A stretch of DNA of 64,000 nt from Saprospiraceae bacterium (GTDB taxonomy: Bacteria; Bacteroidota; Bacteroidia; Chitinophagales; Saprospiraceae). The first letter of the stretch is position 1, and every line of letters begins with the position of its first letter. Shown here one piece after another: positions 35,101 to 43,077 of the stretch. A model generated the notes under the pieces. That model had not been told where the DNA came from and made no database searches. It saw only the letters and a list, made by a program, of their open reading frames with translations. The position numbers and the translations under genes were made by a program. Location: NCBI GenBank assembly GCA_016715465.1, contig JADKAA010000029.1:1736001-1800000 (forward strand), in the 5' to 3' direction.

Positions 35101-37508
35101 GGAATGCGTGGTCCACGGCAGAGATCCTGGGTAGTTCCACCGGCATCGCCAATGACATCGCACGGAGGGGCAACATCAACATCGTCATGCAGAATCTGGA
35201 AAAGATCGACAAGGCCATCGAAATATTAGAAGAAGCCATCAATGGAGAACCCAAGGAGACGATGAAAAAAATTGTCGAGTGGGGACTTACCGAAGGCGCC
35301 AATACCCTGGCCGGCAGTGGCACCCCTGCTTTGGTGTTTACCTCTATCAAATCATTAGGAGATTTTGCTCAGTACCTAAACAACGAGATCCTCATCCTCA
35401 ACATCAAGACCCTTGCCAATTACGCAGATCGCGACCCCCTAATCTTTGACCCAGACCACTATTTGAAGGAGTACGCGAAAATCAGGGAGATCAAACCCGG
35501 AGACCGCGTGACCTGGAATGACGGACACAATACTTTTCGCATAGCCATCTATGAGTATGCCCAGCACCGCATGAACAATGTTTCCCTGCCGCCACTTCCT
35601 GAGGTTTGGCACAACCAGCAAAACATGAACCTACTACGAACCGTGACCTATACCATGCTCAAAGAGGTTTGCCAATACTGGTGTTACAAACTGCAATTGA
35701 AACACAGCCTCAACAAACTCATCCACGAACAGAGCCTGTTGTTGCGATTCAAGGCAATCGTAGCCTATATGAAAAACTACAATTGCCAGGGCAATGAAAA
35801 GCCATGTACGATGGCCAACGCCGAGATGAAAGAAATCAACGGCAAGTTTGAATGTGTGTGCATTTCGGGTTTCAAATGGGATCCAACAAAGACACAGTGT
35901 GTGCCTTATAAAGATTGTAACCTCATTGCCAACGCCATTGAAGTGTTTACATCCGGTGGTTATGATTGTGAATGCAAAAATGGCTTTGAGTGGAACAGCG
36001 CCAGGACGGCATGCATCGCATCCAAACCAGACTGCGGAAACCTATATCCAAACAGCGAAGCACGGATCGATCCTGCTACGGGAGAATACCGCTGTGTATG
36101 TATTTCAGGTTACGAATGGAATGCAGACAGAACTGCCTGCGTGGAAATCAAACCGGACTGCAGCAACCTGTACCCAAACAGCGAAGCAAAATGGAATGGT
36201 GCCACCAGTAAATATTATTGCGATTGTAAACAAGGATACGAATGGAACACAGACAGAACTGCCTGCATACAAAGCAAGCCTGATTGCAACGCCATTTATC
36301 CAAATTCTGAAGCAAAAATAGACCCGGCCACCAATCAATACATGTGTTATTGCAAACAAGGTTTCGAATGGAATTCAGGCCGCACCGCATGCATCCAGGC
36401 AAAACCCGACTGCAATGCCTATTACCCAAATTCTGAAGCCATCTGGGATGCCGCCACCAATCAATACCTCTGCAACTGTAAACAGGGTTTCGAATGGAAT
36501 TCAGGCCGCACCGCATGCATCCAGGCAAAACCCGACTGCAATGCCTATTACCCAAATTCTGAAGCCATCTGGGATGCCGCCACCAATCAATACCTCTGCA
36601 ATTGTAAACAGGGTTTCGAATGGAATTCAGGCCGCACCGCATGCATCCAGGCAAAACCTGATTGCAATGCCTATTACCCAAATTCCGAAGCCTACTGGGA
36701 TGCCGCCACCAATCAATACCTCTGCAATTGTAAACAGGGTTTCGAATGGAATTCAGGCCGCACCGCATGCATCCTGGCAAAACCCGACTGCAATGCCTAT
36801 TACCCAAATTCCGAAGCCTACTGGGATGCCGCCACCAACCAATACCTCTGCAATTGTAAACAAGGTTATCAATGGAATGCAACCAGGACAGCGTGTGAAT
36901 CTCTGATTCCGGATTGCAACCTGTACTATCGCAATTCAGTGGCTGTTTGGGACCAGGCTTCCAATCAATATTTGTGCAATTGCCCGCAGGGTTATGTGTG
37001 GAATGCAGCAAGGACAGAATGTATTGCATCCCAGCTGCCTGACTGTCCGTCCTTTTACAAAAATTCTGTGGCGCTGTGGGATCCGGTGACCAGTCAATAC
37101 CTATGCTACTGTCAACAGGGTTTTGAATGGAATGCAGCAAGGACAGAGTGTGTGCCATTGGGCAATGGCAACCGCGACAACCCACAGGTAAATCCCAATC
37201 AGGTAAAACCGGGTGATTGCAACATACAGTACAAAAGTGGTGCCAATGAACCGGAACAGTACAACATAGATGTAAAGCGTACTACCGGTTCTTTGACATT
37301 TACCTTCGATACACAGACCATTAAAGATAGAATTCACATTTATCATGGAGGTGCTAAAGTATTTGATAGTGGCTGCGTAGGAACTTCGGGAAGTCAGGTA
37401 CTTACGTTAAATGGATACAGCAGTATTTTCACCATCGTCGTTGACCCACTTTGTGACCCTACTGAGAGCAATACAGCCTGGTCGTTTACGTTGGGGTGTC
37501 CGCAGTAG
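32160..37508 (+). CDS. Giant secreted Cys-rich protein: HYR-like repeats, helical core, EGF-like array, CUB-like end
   Basis: From ATG 32160 the protein has 1,782 residues and a signal peptide (MKRVSIFTVLVLVMGGFFT). After an N-terminal domain of about 200 residues come nine HYR-like modules of about 77 residues (about 205-910). Each has a CPPN..x(V/I)xC start, a G...C.GA.Y.(V/I)TY core and a CGR..xC..F.I end. A Cys-poor helical region (about 930-1210) follows. Then come eleven 4-Cys EGF-like modules of about 42 residues (about 1225-1670; NQYLCNCKQGFEWNSGRTAC), four of them nearly identical in DNA. A CUB-like domain of about 95 residues ends the protein (GDCNIQYKSG; IHIYHGGAKVFDSGC). No T9SS domain was seen. 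Probably an adhesive or protective surface protein. The stop codon lies inside the first unit of a 21-bp minisatellite. Confidence 0.8.
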   Translation: MKRVSIFTVLVLVMGGFFTKPDQILGGNPLKKNVQFAPEDTTVNYCRLIRAAYFYGQKMSEKKAQLPAQDVSTFNEIWKEVFNVPLYQSGITADEFKGDGRFAEGKHGSFPPSVLYHKDNPDTYTLFHIAKEIGQIKSAAFATCPSCIESSIAKINELMKSSRLKNQFAQLWIGTQGNISSTKAITDFWQFLKCMSIDDRVNPKTQPMFVSLKPYIKCPDTTFIKCKDEIKPKVSVGWRHCEIGGKTDTLGPKLVKGIDNCPGTVYAIKYVAKDQCLKSDSCTQYFVIKNGEPTVKCPRDTVVTCIENLAQYKLKVETSCDLHWSVIPGTPKLISGKKNCPDALYEMTYMVQDSCGRETKCKQTINIQNDGPTIQCPPDVTVECSTDIKKGTPKYTYSCYKKAILTTTGPILVKGKADCPGAVYEIEYEVKDSCDRTASCVQKFTIKNKDPEITCPPNKEVLCEEDITTGPPTSFKVACELGYDIIISDPLLIHGTKDCTGAIYEVTYTIKDECGRTASCTQLFTILQPDLLIKCPPDRIVLCAKDIVAEKPNITSVCKHLYNTTNTAPVLVSGNADCPGAKYQITYEVSDDCGRVKTCVQNFVIKNPDPEMVCNSSVEEIDCYAQIPTDLPQAVVSCDVKYEIKVSGPTLVSGKDRCDGAKYEVKFTLKDDCGRTEVCTKQYILRIPEPEITCPPNKTSICAPQLLRDQPKVTTYCDLTYTVAQAVPVLIKGAHNCPGAEYKVTYTVTDACDRSASCDQIITIVSGPPAIQCPPDRVVDCKDDVEAEQATVMESCFKSSVTTSAPLLLNGKDNCPGAIYGITYTLIDSCGRKVECTQNFTLIGKGPEILCPKDTVVRSKADIKAGKLLVSQGCTSGYDVNTSAPSLISGIDGLAGAVYAITYTLEDDCGYKKSCVQRFTIIDIPDDGINTLCDCLKEYGRVSLDLVQNPDQTNRDIAALIKKYGCAQLKSWIQSGTVELWNAWSTAEILGSSTGIANDIARRGNINIVMQNLEKIDKAIEILEEAINGEPKETMKKIVEWGLTEGANTLAGSGTPALVFTSIKSLGDFAQYLNNEILILNIKTLANYADRDPLIFDPDHYLKEYAKIREIKPGDRVTWNDGHNTFRIAIYEYAQHRMNNVSLPPLPEVWHNQQNMNLLRTVTYTMLKEVCQYWCYKLQLKHSLNKLIHEQSLLLRFKAIVAYMKNYNCQGNEKPCTMANAEMKEINGKFECVCISGFKWDPTKTQCVPYKDCNLIANAIEVFTSGGYDCECKNGFEWNSARTACIASKPDCGNLYPNSEARIDPATGEYRCVCISGYEWNADRTACVEIKPDCSNLYPNSEAKWNGATSKYYCDCKQGYEWNTDRTACIQSKPDCNAIYPNSEAKIDPATNQYMCYCKQGFEWNSGRTACIQAKPDCNAYYPNSEAIWDAATNQYLCNCKQGFEWNSGRTACIQAKPDCNAYYPNSEAIWDAATNQYLCNCKQGFEWNSGRTACIQAKPDCNAYYPNSEAYWDAATNQYLCNCKQGFEWNSGRTACILAKPDCNAYYPNSEAYWDAATNQYLCNCKQGYQWNATRTACESLIPDCNLYYRNSVAVWDQASNQYLCNCPQGYVWNAARTECIASQLPDCPSFYKNSVALWDPVTSQYLCYCQQGFEWNAARTECVPLGNGNRDNPQVNPNQVKPGDCNIQYKSGANEPEQYNIDVKRTTGSLTFTFDTQTIKDRIHIYHGGAKVFDSGCVGTSGSQVLTLNGYSSIFTIVVDPLCDPTESNTAWSFTLGCPQ
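36343..36860 (+). repeat. 126-bp tandem coding repeats inside 32160-37508
   Basis: Four in-frame units start near 36409, 36535, 36661 and 36787, each encoding 42 residues beginning CNAYYPNSEA and containing NQYLCNCKQGFEWNSG. Synonymous differences are few, so the units spread recently by unequal crossing-over or slippage. Confidence 0.85.
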
Positions 37509-37695
37509 TGCAATGCGGCTTCGCAGTAGTGCAATACGGCTTCGCAGTAGTGCAATACGGCTTCGCCTTAGCGCAATGCGGCTTCGCCTTAGCGCAATGC
37601 GGCTTCGCCTTAGTGCAATACGGCTTCGCCTTAGCGCAATGCGGCTTCGCCTTAGTGCAATGCGGCTTCGCCTTAGTGCAATACGGCTAGCGCCT
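37499..37695. repeat. 21-bp minisatellite, nine units, overlapping a stop codon
   Basis: Nine units of the form cttcgccttagcgcaatgcgg follow each other. The early ones read 'cgcagtagtg' instead of 'cgccttagcg'. The first unit supplies the TAG stop of the gene ending at 37508. The unit length is a multiple of three, so long reading frames arise in two frames but encode only monotone heptapeptides. Confidence 0.9.
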
Positions 37696-38357
37696 TAGGA
37701 TAACTGAGTGGTTTCGGTAAAGCCAAAAAAAATTGATCTGCCGATCAATTTAACAAAGGCAGACGCGCTTACTGCGAGGCAATGACTGATGCTTATAAGC
37801 GCAAATGGAAGTAGCACGATACGCTTTGATTTATATGATCCTCCGGCTGCAACAAAAAAGTTACATGTATAAGCCAAAAAAAGTAAAAGTTTTATAAAAC
37901 CTTTACTTTAAGGTATAAAATAATTTTTTAATACCGCTATTTACACTATAATCAATATTTTGTACTATTGTAATAGATTAATGTGGAACAAAACAATGCA
38001 CACATCTATAATACTTGTTCAATATGTTGATTATGAAGGCATTAGACTTAACATTAAACCATCGAAAGCCAATTGAAAACGACTTTATTACCTCTTTAAG
38101 CTGTAAAATGGCTCAACTTTTATACATTTTGTACACGGAAGAGCAAAAGGCTTATCTCCTAAAATCAATCATTAATCATCTTTATAAGAAAAAAAGGAAA
38201 CCCGACTGTTTGCTTTCCTTTTGAACCTTTGCGTGTTTAAAATCTATTTTTTTCCGCATAACTTAAAGAATCTGGCACTACACAAACATATATTACAGAA
38301 AATAGTCGGGCATCGATGCCTCTATTATACCTTTAAGTATCTCTTAAATATTATTGT
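37696..38357. other. Largely non-coding gap
   Basis: Apart from a doubtful small frame at 38033-38224, no gene is evident. The stretch is AT-rich from 37880 on. Confidence 0.5.
38033..38224 (+). CDS. Doubtful small protein
   Basis: This frame of about 63 codons reads MKALDLTLNHRKPIENDFIT onwards, with a helical middle (CKMAQLLYILYTEEQKAYLL) and a basic end. It stands alone between a minisatellite and a decayed gene. No domain was recognised and it may be a chance frame. Confidence 0.2.
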   Translation: MKALDLTLNHRKPIENDFITSLSCKMAQLLYILYTEEQKAYLLKSIINHLYKKKRKPDCLLSF

Positions 38358-38735
38358 ATGAGATCATGCTCGCTGCTTCGCAATACCAATTTATCGAATA
38401 GTTTATATGTTTTTTACCTCAAAGCCATCCTTGTTTTTACCATGTATTTTGCGCCTGTAAAGGCAACATCTCAGATTGAGGGACGGGGTGAACCGGATTC
38501 GGAAATGACCTCAATACAACCCTGGGTGCGGCCATAATTGACATTGGTACCATCCTGCCAGGTGCCATTGGAGAAGCCGCTACAGAAGCACCAGCCTCAT
38601 ATGGAAACACAAAAATCTGAAATAGAAACACAAAAATTGGCAATTGAAAAATTGAAAAACGAAAACCAGGCCTTTACCAAAGACCTGGAAAAAATAAAAG
38701 CCTATCTGGGCATTGGCAGCAATGTCAAAAACTAA
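38358..38735 (+). pseudogene. Decayed secreted protein gene (signal peptide and coiled-coil tail remain)
   Basis: ATG 38358 opens a frame with a signal-peptide-like segment (VFYLKAILVFTMYFAPVKAT) that stops at 38537. A second frame carries NTTLGAAIIDIGTILPGAIG. A third carries a charged coiled-coil (METQKSEIETQKLAIEKLKN, then YLGIGSNVKN) up to the stop at 38735. The tail resembles the coiled coil at the end of the S74 proteins in this window. The pieces look like one gene with internal deletions and frame changes, just upstream of the intact 38781 gene. Confidence 0.5.
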
Positions 38736-38780
38736 TTTAAAATCTATACACACAAATTTTTAAACGATCAAAACACACAC

Positions 38781-40976
38781 ATGATGATTACCCACCTACT
38801 CTCAAGGATAACCTTCTTTACCGCACTCATTTTACTGATCCATTCCAATCAATCATTCTGCCAATCAGGCAATATAGGCATCGGCACCACCACCCCCGCC
38901 GCCAAACTCGATGTAGTAGGCAATGTGAAAATTACAGATGGAACGCAGGGGCAGGGTAAGGTGTTGAAATCGGATTCACTGGGTATGGCAAGCTGGGACA
39001 AGCTCACTGGTGTGGACCTGATCAATCAGCTTCCGGAACCGGATTTTTCGTGTTTAGGTGTGGTGGCTACGGCTACTACTGGTGAAGGTCCTTACTCCAT
39101 TGCCTTAAATGGAGACTTCGCTTATGTGTTGAATTTTGACAGCGCCAACATGATGGTTTTTAACATCTCCAATCCCGCTGCTCCTACTCTGGTGGCTACA
39201 TTTGCTACGGGTGACGGTCCTTACTCCATTGCCGTAAATGGAGACTTCGCTTATGTGCTGAATTTTAGCAGCTACAACATGATGGTTTTTAACATCTCCA
39301 ATCCCGCTACTCCTACCCTCGTGGCTACGGTTGCTTCTGGTGATTTCCCAGTCTCCATTGCCATTAATGGAAACTTCGCTTTTGTGCTGAATTTTTTCTC
39401 TAATGACATGAGGGTTTTTAACATCTCCAACCCTGCTGCTCCTGCCCTGGTGGACACGGTAGTAACTGGTAACGGTCCAGTCTCTATTGCCGTTAATGGA
39501 AACTTCGCTTTTGTGCTGACTGCTGAAAGCGATAACATGATGGTTTTTAACATCTCCAATCCCGCTACTCCTGCCCTGGTGGCCACGGTTGCTACTGGTG
39601 ATTTTCCTTACTCCATTGCCGTTAATGAAAACTACGCTTTTTTGGTGAATACTGACAGCGATAACATGATGGTTTTTAACATCTCCAATCCCGCTGCTCC
39701 TGCCCTGTTAGCTACAGTTGCCACGGGTGACGATCCTTACTCCATTGCCGTTAATGGAAACTACGCTTTTGTGGTGAATCGTGGCAGCGATGACATGATG
39801 GTTTTTAACATCTCCAATCCCGCTGCTCCTGCCCTGGTGGCTACGGTTGATAAGGGTGACGGTCCAAACTCTATTGCCGTTAATGGAAACTTCGCTTTTT
39901 TGGTGAATACTGACAGCGATAACATGATGGTTTTTCAAATAGCATGTAATCCCCCAATAGGAATTAATCCACTTTCAGGTGAAATTGAAACCCAAGCACC
40001 TGTTTGGCAACAAAAGGGCACCCACATAAATACTGCATTTCCCGGAAATGTAGGCATCGGCACCAATTCACCTGCTTCAAAACTCGATGTCTTTGGCGGT
40101 GATGCCAAAATCAACGGCCTCACCATAGGTCGAGGTCCTGGAAACATCTCCAGCAATACAGCCCTGGGCTCTTCAACCCTCAATGTCAATGACACCGGAA
40201 ACAACAATACAGCGGTCGGCGCCAATGCCATGTTTGTAAATACCTCCGGTAATGAAAATACCGCAGTGGGTCAGGGCGCAGGACAAAACATCTCCACCGG
40301 TTCGCACAACGTAGCCGTCGGTCATAATGCCCTCAATGTAAATACCACCGGCATTCGCAACACCGCCATCGGCAAAGATGCCAATGTATCTTCCGTCGCT
40401 CTATCCAATGCCACCGCCATCGGCAACGAAGCCACCGTCAATGCCAACAACAAATTGCGCCTGGGCAATACCGCCGTCGAAACCGTCGAAGGACAGGTAG
40501 CCTATACCTTCCCTTCCGACGGAAGGTTTAAAGAAAATGTATTGCAGGATGTCAGTGGTCTTGACTTTATCCTGAAACTAAAACCCGTATCCTACAATTT
40601 CAACCGCCTACAATTTGCCCATCACATCAAAGAAAAAATGTCCCCGGAAAAAGAAAGGGAACTGAATACCTTGTCCGCAAATCGCTCGGTAGGATTTATC
40701 GCACAAGATGTAGAAAAAATTGTCAAAGACCTGGGCTTTACTTCTTTCGATGCCATTCATACGCCCACCAACGACACCGACAACTACAGCCTCGCCTATG
40801 CCCAGTTTGTGGTACCCCTGGTGAAGGCAGTGCAGGAAATGGATGAAAAAATAAATACCCAGCAAAAAACCATCGAAGAACTCAAACAGTTGATTGAGGC
40901 TCAAAAAAACCTGCTCTTATCCCTGGCGGCCAAATTGGACAAAACTGCCATAGAAAAGCAAGCTGAAAAACCATAA
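38781..40976 (+). CDS. Secreted fusion: seven-bladed LVIVD-type propeller, YadA-head repeats and S74 self-cleaving chaperone
   Basis: The 731-residue protein has a signal peptide (about 1-27; LILLIHSNQSFCQ). A short GNIGIGTTTPAAKLDVVGN module follows. Next, about residues 90-395 hold six full and two half copies of a 43-residue repeat (MVFNISNPAAPALVATVATG; SIAVNGNFAFV), consistent with a closed seven-bladed propeller. A second GNVGIGTNSPASKLDV module and YadA-head repeats (NTAVGQGAGQNISTGSHNVA) run to about 560. The C-terminus is a peptidase S74 intramolecular chaperone starting at SDGRFKENV (near 579), with FIAQDVEKIV and a coiled-coil tail. In this family the Ser of SDxxxK is the self-cleavage nucleophile, with Lys as partner; both are present. 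The mature fibre probably trimerises outside the cell. Confidence 0.8.
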   Translation: MMITHLLSRITFFTALILLIHSNQSFCQSGNIGIGTTTPAAKLDVVGNVKITDGTQGQGKVLKSDSLGMASWDKLTGVDLINQLPEPDFSCLGVVATATTGEGPYSIALNGDFAYVLNFDSANMMVFNISNPAAPTLVATFATGDGPYSIAVNGDFAYVLNFSSYNMMVFNISNPATPTLVATVASGDFPVSIAINGNFAFVLNFFSNDMRVFNISNPAAPALVDTVVTGNGPVSIAVNGNFAFVLTAESDNMMVFNISNPATPALVATVATGDFPYSIAVNENYAFLVNTDSDNMMVFNISNPAAPALLATVATGDDPYSIAVNGNYAFVVNRGSDDMMVFNISNPAAPALVATVDKGDGPNSIAVNGNFAFLVNTDSDNMMVFQIACNPPIGINPLSGEIETQAPVWQQKGTHINTAFPGNVGIGTNSPASKLDVFGGDAKINGLTIGRGPGNISSNTALGSSTLNVNDTGNNNTAVGANAMFVNTSGNENTAVGQGAGQNISTGSHNVAVGHNALNVNTTGIRNTAIGKDANVSSVALSNATAIGNEATVNANNKLRLGNTAVETVEGQVAYTFPSDGRFKENVLQDVSGLDFILKLKPVSYNFNRLQFAHHIKEKMSPEKERELNTLSANRSVGFIAQDVEKIVKDLGFTSFDAIHTPTNDTDNYSLAYAQFVVPLVKAVQEMDEKINTQQKTIEELKQLIEAQKNLLLSLAAKLDKTAIEKQAEKP

Positions 40977-41004
40977 CCACGATTACTAAAATAAAAACTG
41001 ACTG

Positions 41005-42393
41005 CTAAAAATTCAACTTCGACTTATAAAACACCTCTCCCTCTCCCACATGGTTGAAATTGTATTCGACCGACAATAAAAAGTTGTTGTACAACCACAC
41101 ATCGATGCCCGGTCCGTAGCCAGACAACCACCGGTTGTTGAAGGCATTGCCGGTGGCATAAAACGGATCGTGGGCGTATCCGCTTTCCCAGGTGAATTTG
41201 AGAAAGGCGCATACCGCCATAACATTAAACGCCTTGGCGGGCATGTATTTGCCCAGGTTGAAATTGCGGTCCAGCAGCTTGATCCTGGCCGATGTTTTTA
41301 ACCAAACAAAGTCTGCCCCATCCATCACGTACAACTCGTAGCCCCGCAACACATCGGCGCCGTAACCAATGCCACCGTAATTGGAATAGGGAACTTTTGA
41401 CCGCTGCAGGTTTACCTTGCCCTTTATCTTGGCCCCGAGGATCAGACTTTTTGCAGGCTTGAAATAATATTCAAATTCCGCCGCCGTACTCATGTTTTCG
41501 AAGTTGCCAAAACCAAAACCATCTTTCCTGGCTTCAAAGGCAAAGGCATAACCCCCTTCCGGATAAGTGGGGAAAATGGTGCGGTTGTACTTGAGGATGT
41601 ATTCGAGTTTGAGGTAGCGGATGTAATCGTCCCCATCCGGGTAATAGTTGGGATTGAGTTCTGCGGTAACCACATCGGCGATGGTGTTGTAGTGGTATTC
41701 CAACCGAAAGAAGTGATAGGCAAATGCATTGCTGCGTTTGGTCGCCGAAACGCCGGTCCTGAACCTGCGCAACAACACGCGCTCGTCGTCGTATTTTTTG
41801 AACAATACCTTGTTTCCGAGGCTACGGTAACCTATCTCCTTATTTTCTGAAAAAGAAACCAGTGCCCCGAAACCCCAGGTGCCAAATAGGTAGGGATAGC
41901 TGTAATCGATTTCATATTTGCGCGTGTAGCCCAACTGAAATTTAAGCTTGAGTTTATCTTTCCTGCCCGTGGTATTGAGGTGGTCGATGCGCACGCCGTA
42001 ATTCACGCGATCGAGGTCGCAATTCATTTCTTTCCACCAAACGTTGAAGGATCGGTCGGCCAACTCAAAAATTGGTGCCGGATAGATGTACCAGTTTTCC
42101 TTTACTTCGATAGACAATCCGATGCTCCCCTTTACTTCATCCCAGTGTTTGATGTTGATATCGGCCAGGTTGAACAATCCGGTGCTGAGCAGTCGCTGTT
42201 CATTGCGCTCCAGTACGTAAGCAAGTTCCGATATGTCGAGGCTGTCGCCGATGCGCATTTCGAGCTCATTCATCAATACGTGGTACTTCGTGCGCTTCAG
42301 GCCTGAAACCTCAATGTCGGCCAGATATACCTTGTGCTGCGCTTTCAGGCCGGTGCAGATCAGCAAAAACAATATGGAAACCAACCATCTCAT
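41005..42393 (-). CDS. POTRA/BamA-TamA-like outer membrane beta-barrel protein
   Basis: The 462-residue product starts with a signal peptide (MRWLVSILFLLICTGLKA). A POTRA-like domain follows (about 20-105; VYLADIEVSGLKRTKYHVLM, ELAYVLERNEQRLLSTGLFN, LSIEVKENW). The remaining 350 residues alternate in the manner of a 12- to 16-strand outer membrane barrel (RKYEIDYSYPYLFGTWGFGA; GGIGYGADVLRGYELYVMDG) and end in an aromatic residue (KLNF), as barrel proteins do. The length is short for BamA, with one POTRA instead of five. It is therefore probably a specialised insertase or translocator. It lies 17 bp downstream of the CBS gene. Confidence 0.75.
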   Translation of the reverse strand: MRWLVSILFLLICTGLKAQHKVYLADIEVSGLKRTKYHVLMNELEMRIGDSLDISELAYVLERNEQRLLSTGLFNLADINIKHWDEVKGSIGLSIEVKENWYIYPAPIFELADRSFNVWWKEMNCDLDRVNYGVRIDHLNTTGRKDKLKLKFQLGYTRKYEIDYSYPYLFGTWGFGALVSFSENKEIGYRSLGNKVLFKKYDDERVLLRRFRTGVSATKRSNAFAYHFFRLEYHYNTIADVVTAELNPNYYPDGDDYIRYLKLEYILKYNRTIFPTYPEGGYAFAFEARKDGFGFGNFENMSTAAEFEYYFKPAKSLILGAKIKGKVNLQRSKVPYSNYGGIGYGADVLRGYELYVMDGADFVWLKTSARIKLLDRNFNLGKYMPAKAFNVMAVCAFLKFTWESGYAHDPFYATGNAFNNRWLSGYGPGIDVWLYNNFLLSVEYNFNHVGEGEVFYKSKLNF

Positions 42394-42410
42394 CGCCCGT
42401 GAACTTAGGG

Positions 42411-43070
42411 TCAGATGCTGAGGAAATTCATCAGCGAGTTGTAGCGTTCCTTGAGGGTATCGATGTACTCGTCTTCCGAAAAAGCACCCGAAACGGTGTA
42501 GTCGTATCGTCGGAAAGCTGCCAGCAGCCTGGTGACATCAAAGCTGTTGAGCTTGAGGGTCACATAGAGGATGGTGCTGTCCAGGTTGGCCGTGACAAAG
42601 GAAGAGAAGATGAGAATGCCTTCAGATTCAGCGATTCTGGCGATTTCACTGAGCGAATAATTTTGACGGTCCGTCTCCAGGATGATGATGGAGCCCGGCT
42701 CCTTAAAGGCAAAGCTGTCGCCAAAAAAATTGACCACATCCTCGATGGATACCAGTCCCTTAAAGGTGTTGTCCTGGTCGACCACGGGGATGACCGTGAG
42801 TTTGTTGAGGGCCATTTTCTGCATGACTTCAAACAAGTGTTCGTTTTCATGGCAGTATGGGTTGACAAGCGATAGGCGGTAAGAACCAATAGGGGCATCC
42901 AGGTCATGACTGAGGATGTCGTCTTCGGAGATGAGGCCCAGCAGTTCAGTGTGGTTCACGATGGGCAGGTGCTTCACGTGATACACATTCATGATGCTAA
43001 TGGCTTCTTCCCCGGTGTCGGAAGTTTTCAGTGGACCAAGCAAGCCGGACATTAAATTTTTAGCTATCAA
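42411..43070 (-). CDS. CBS-domain protein
   Basis: The 219-residue cytoplasmic protein has a pair of CBS motifs: residues 1-58 (TGEEAISIMNVYHVKHLPIV, LLGLISEDDIL) and about 75-130 (MQKMALNKLTVIPVVDQDNT, LVSIEDVV). An ACT-like C-terminal half follows (IIILETDRQNYSLSEIARIA). Paired CBS domains usually bind adenine nucleotides and tune a partner. In many Bacteroidota a CBS gene lies near bamA and uppS (general knowledge); here it precedes a BamA-like gene by 17 bp and follows the TM2/TPR gene by 7 bp, so it is within an operon. Confidence 0.8.
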   Translation of the reverse strand: MIAKNLMSGLLGPLKTSDTGEEAISIMNVYHVKHLPIVNHTELLGLISEDDILSHDLDAPIGSYRLSLVNPYCHENEHLFEVMQKMALNKLTVIPVVDQDNTFKGLVSIEDVVNFFGDSFAFKEPGSIIILETDRQNYSLSEIARIAESEGILIFSSFVTANLDSTILYVTLKLNSFDVTRLLAAFRRYDYTVSGAFSEDEYIDTLKERYNSLMNFLSI

Positions 43071-43077
43071 TTAGTGG

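Noticed and set aside
36148..37185. 345-codon minus-strand frame opposite the EGF-like array
   Set aside because: It exists because the 126-bp repeat happens to lack stops on the other strand; the plus-strand protein has conserved Cys spacing and a signal peptide.
37411..37698. Plus-strand frame of heptad repeats after the giant gene
   Set aside because: It is a stop-free reading of the 21-bp minisatellite.
42399..42875. 158-codon plus-strand frame opposite the CBS gene
   Set aside because: The minus-strand CBS protein explains the region with clear paired motifs and operon spacing.
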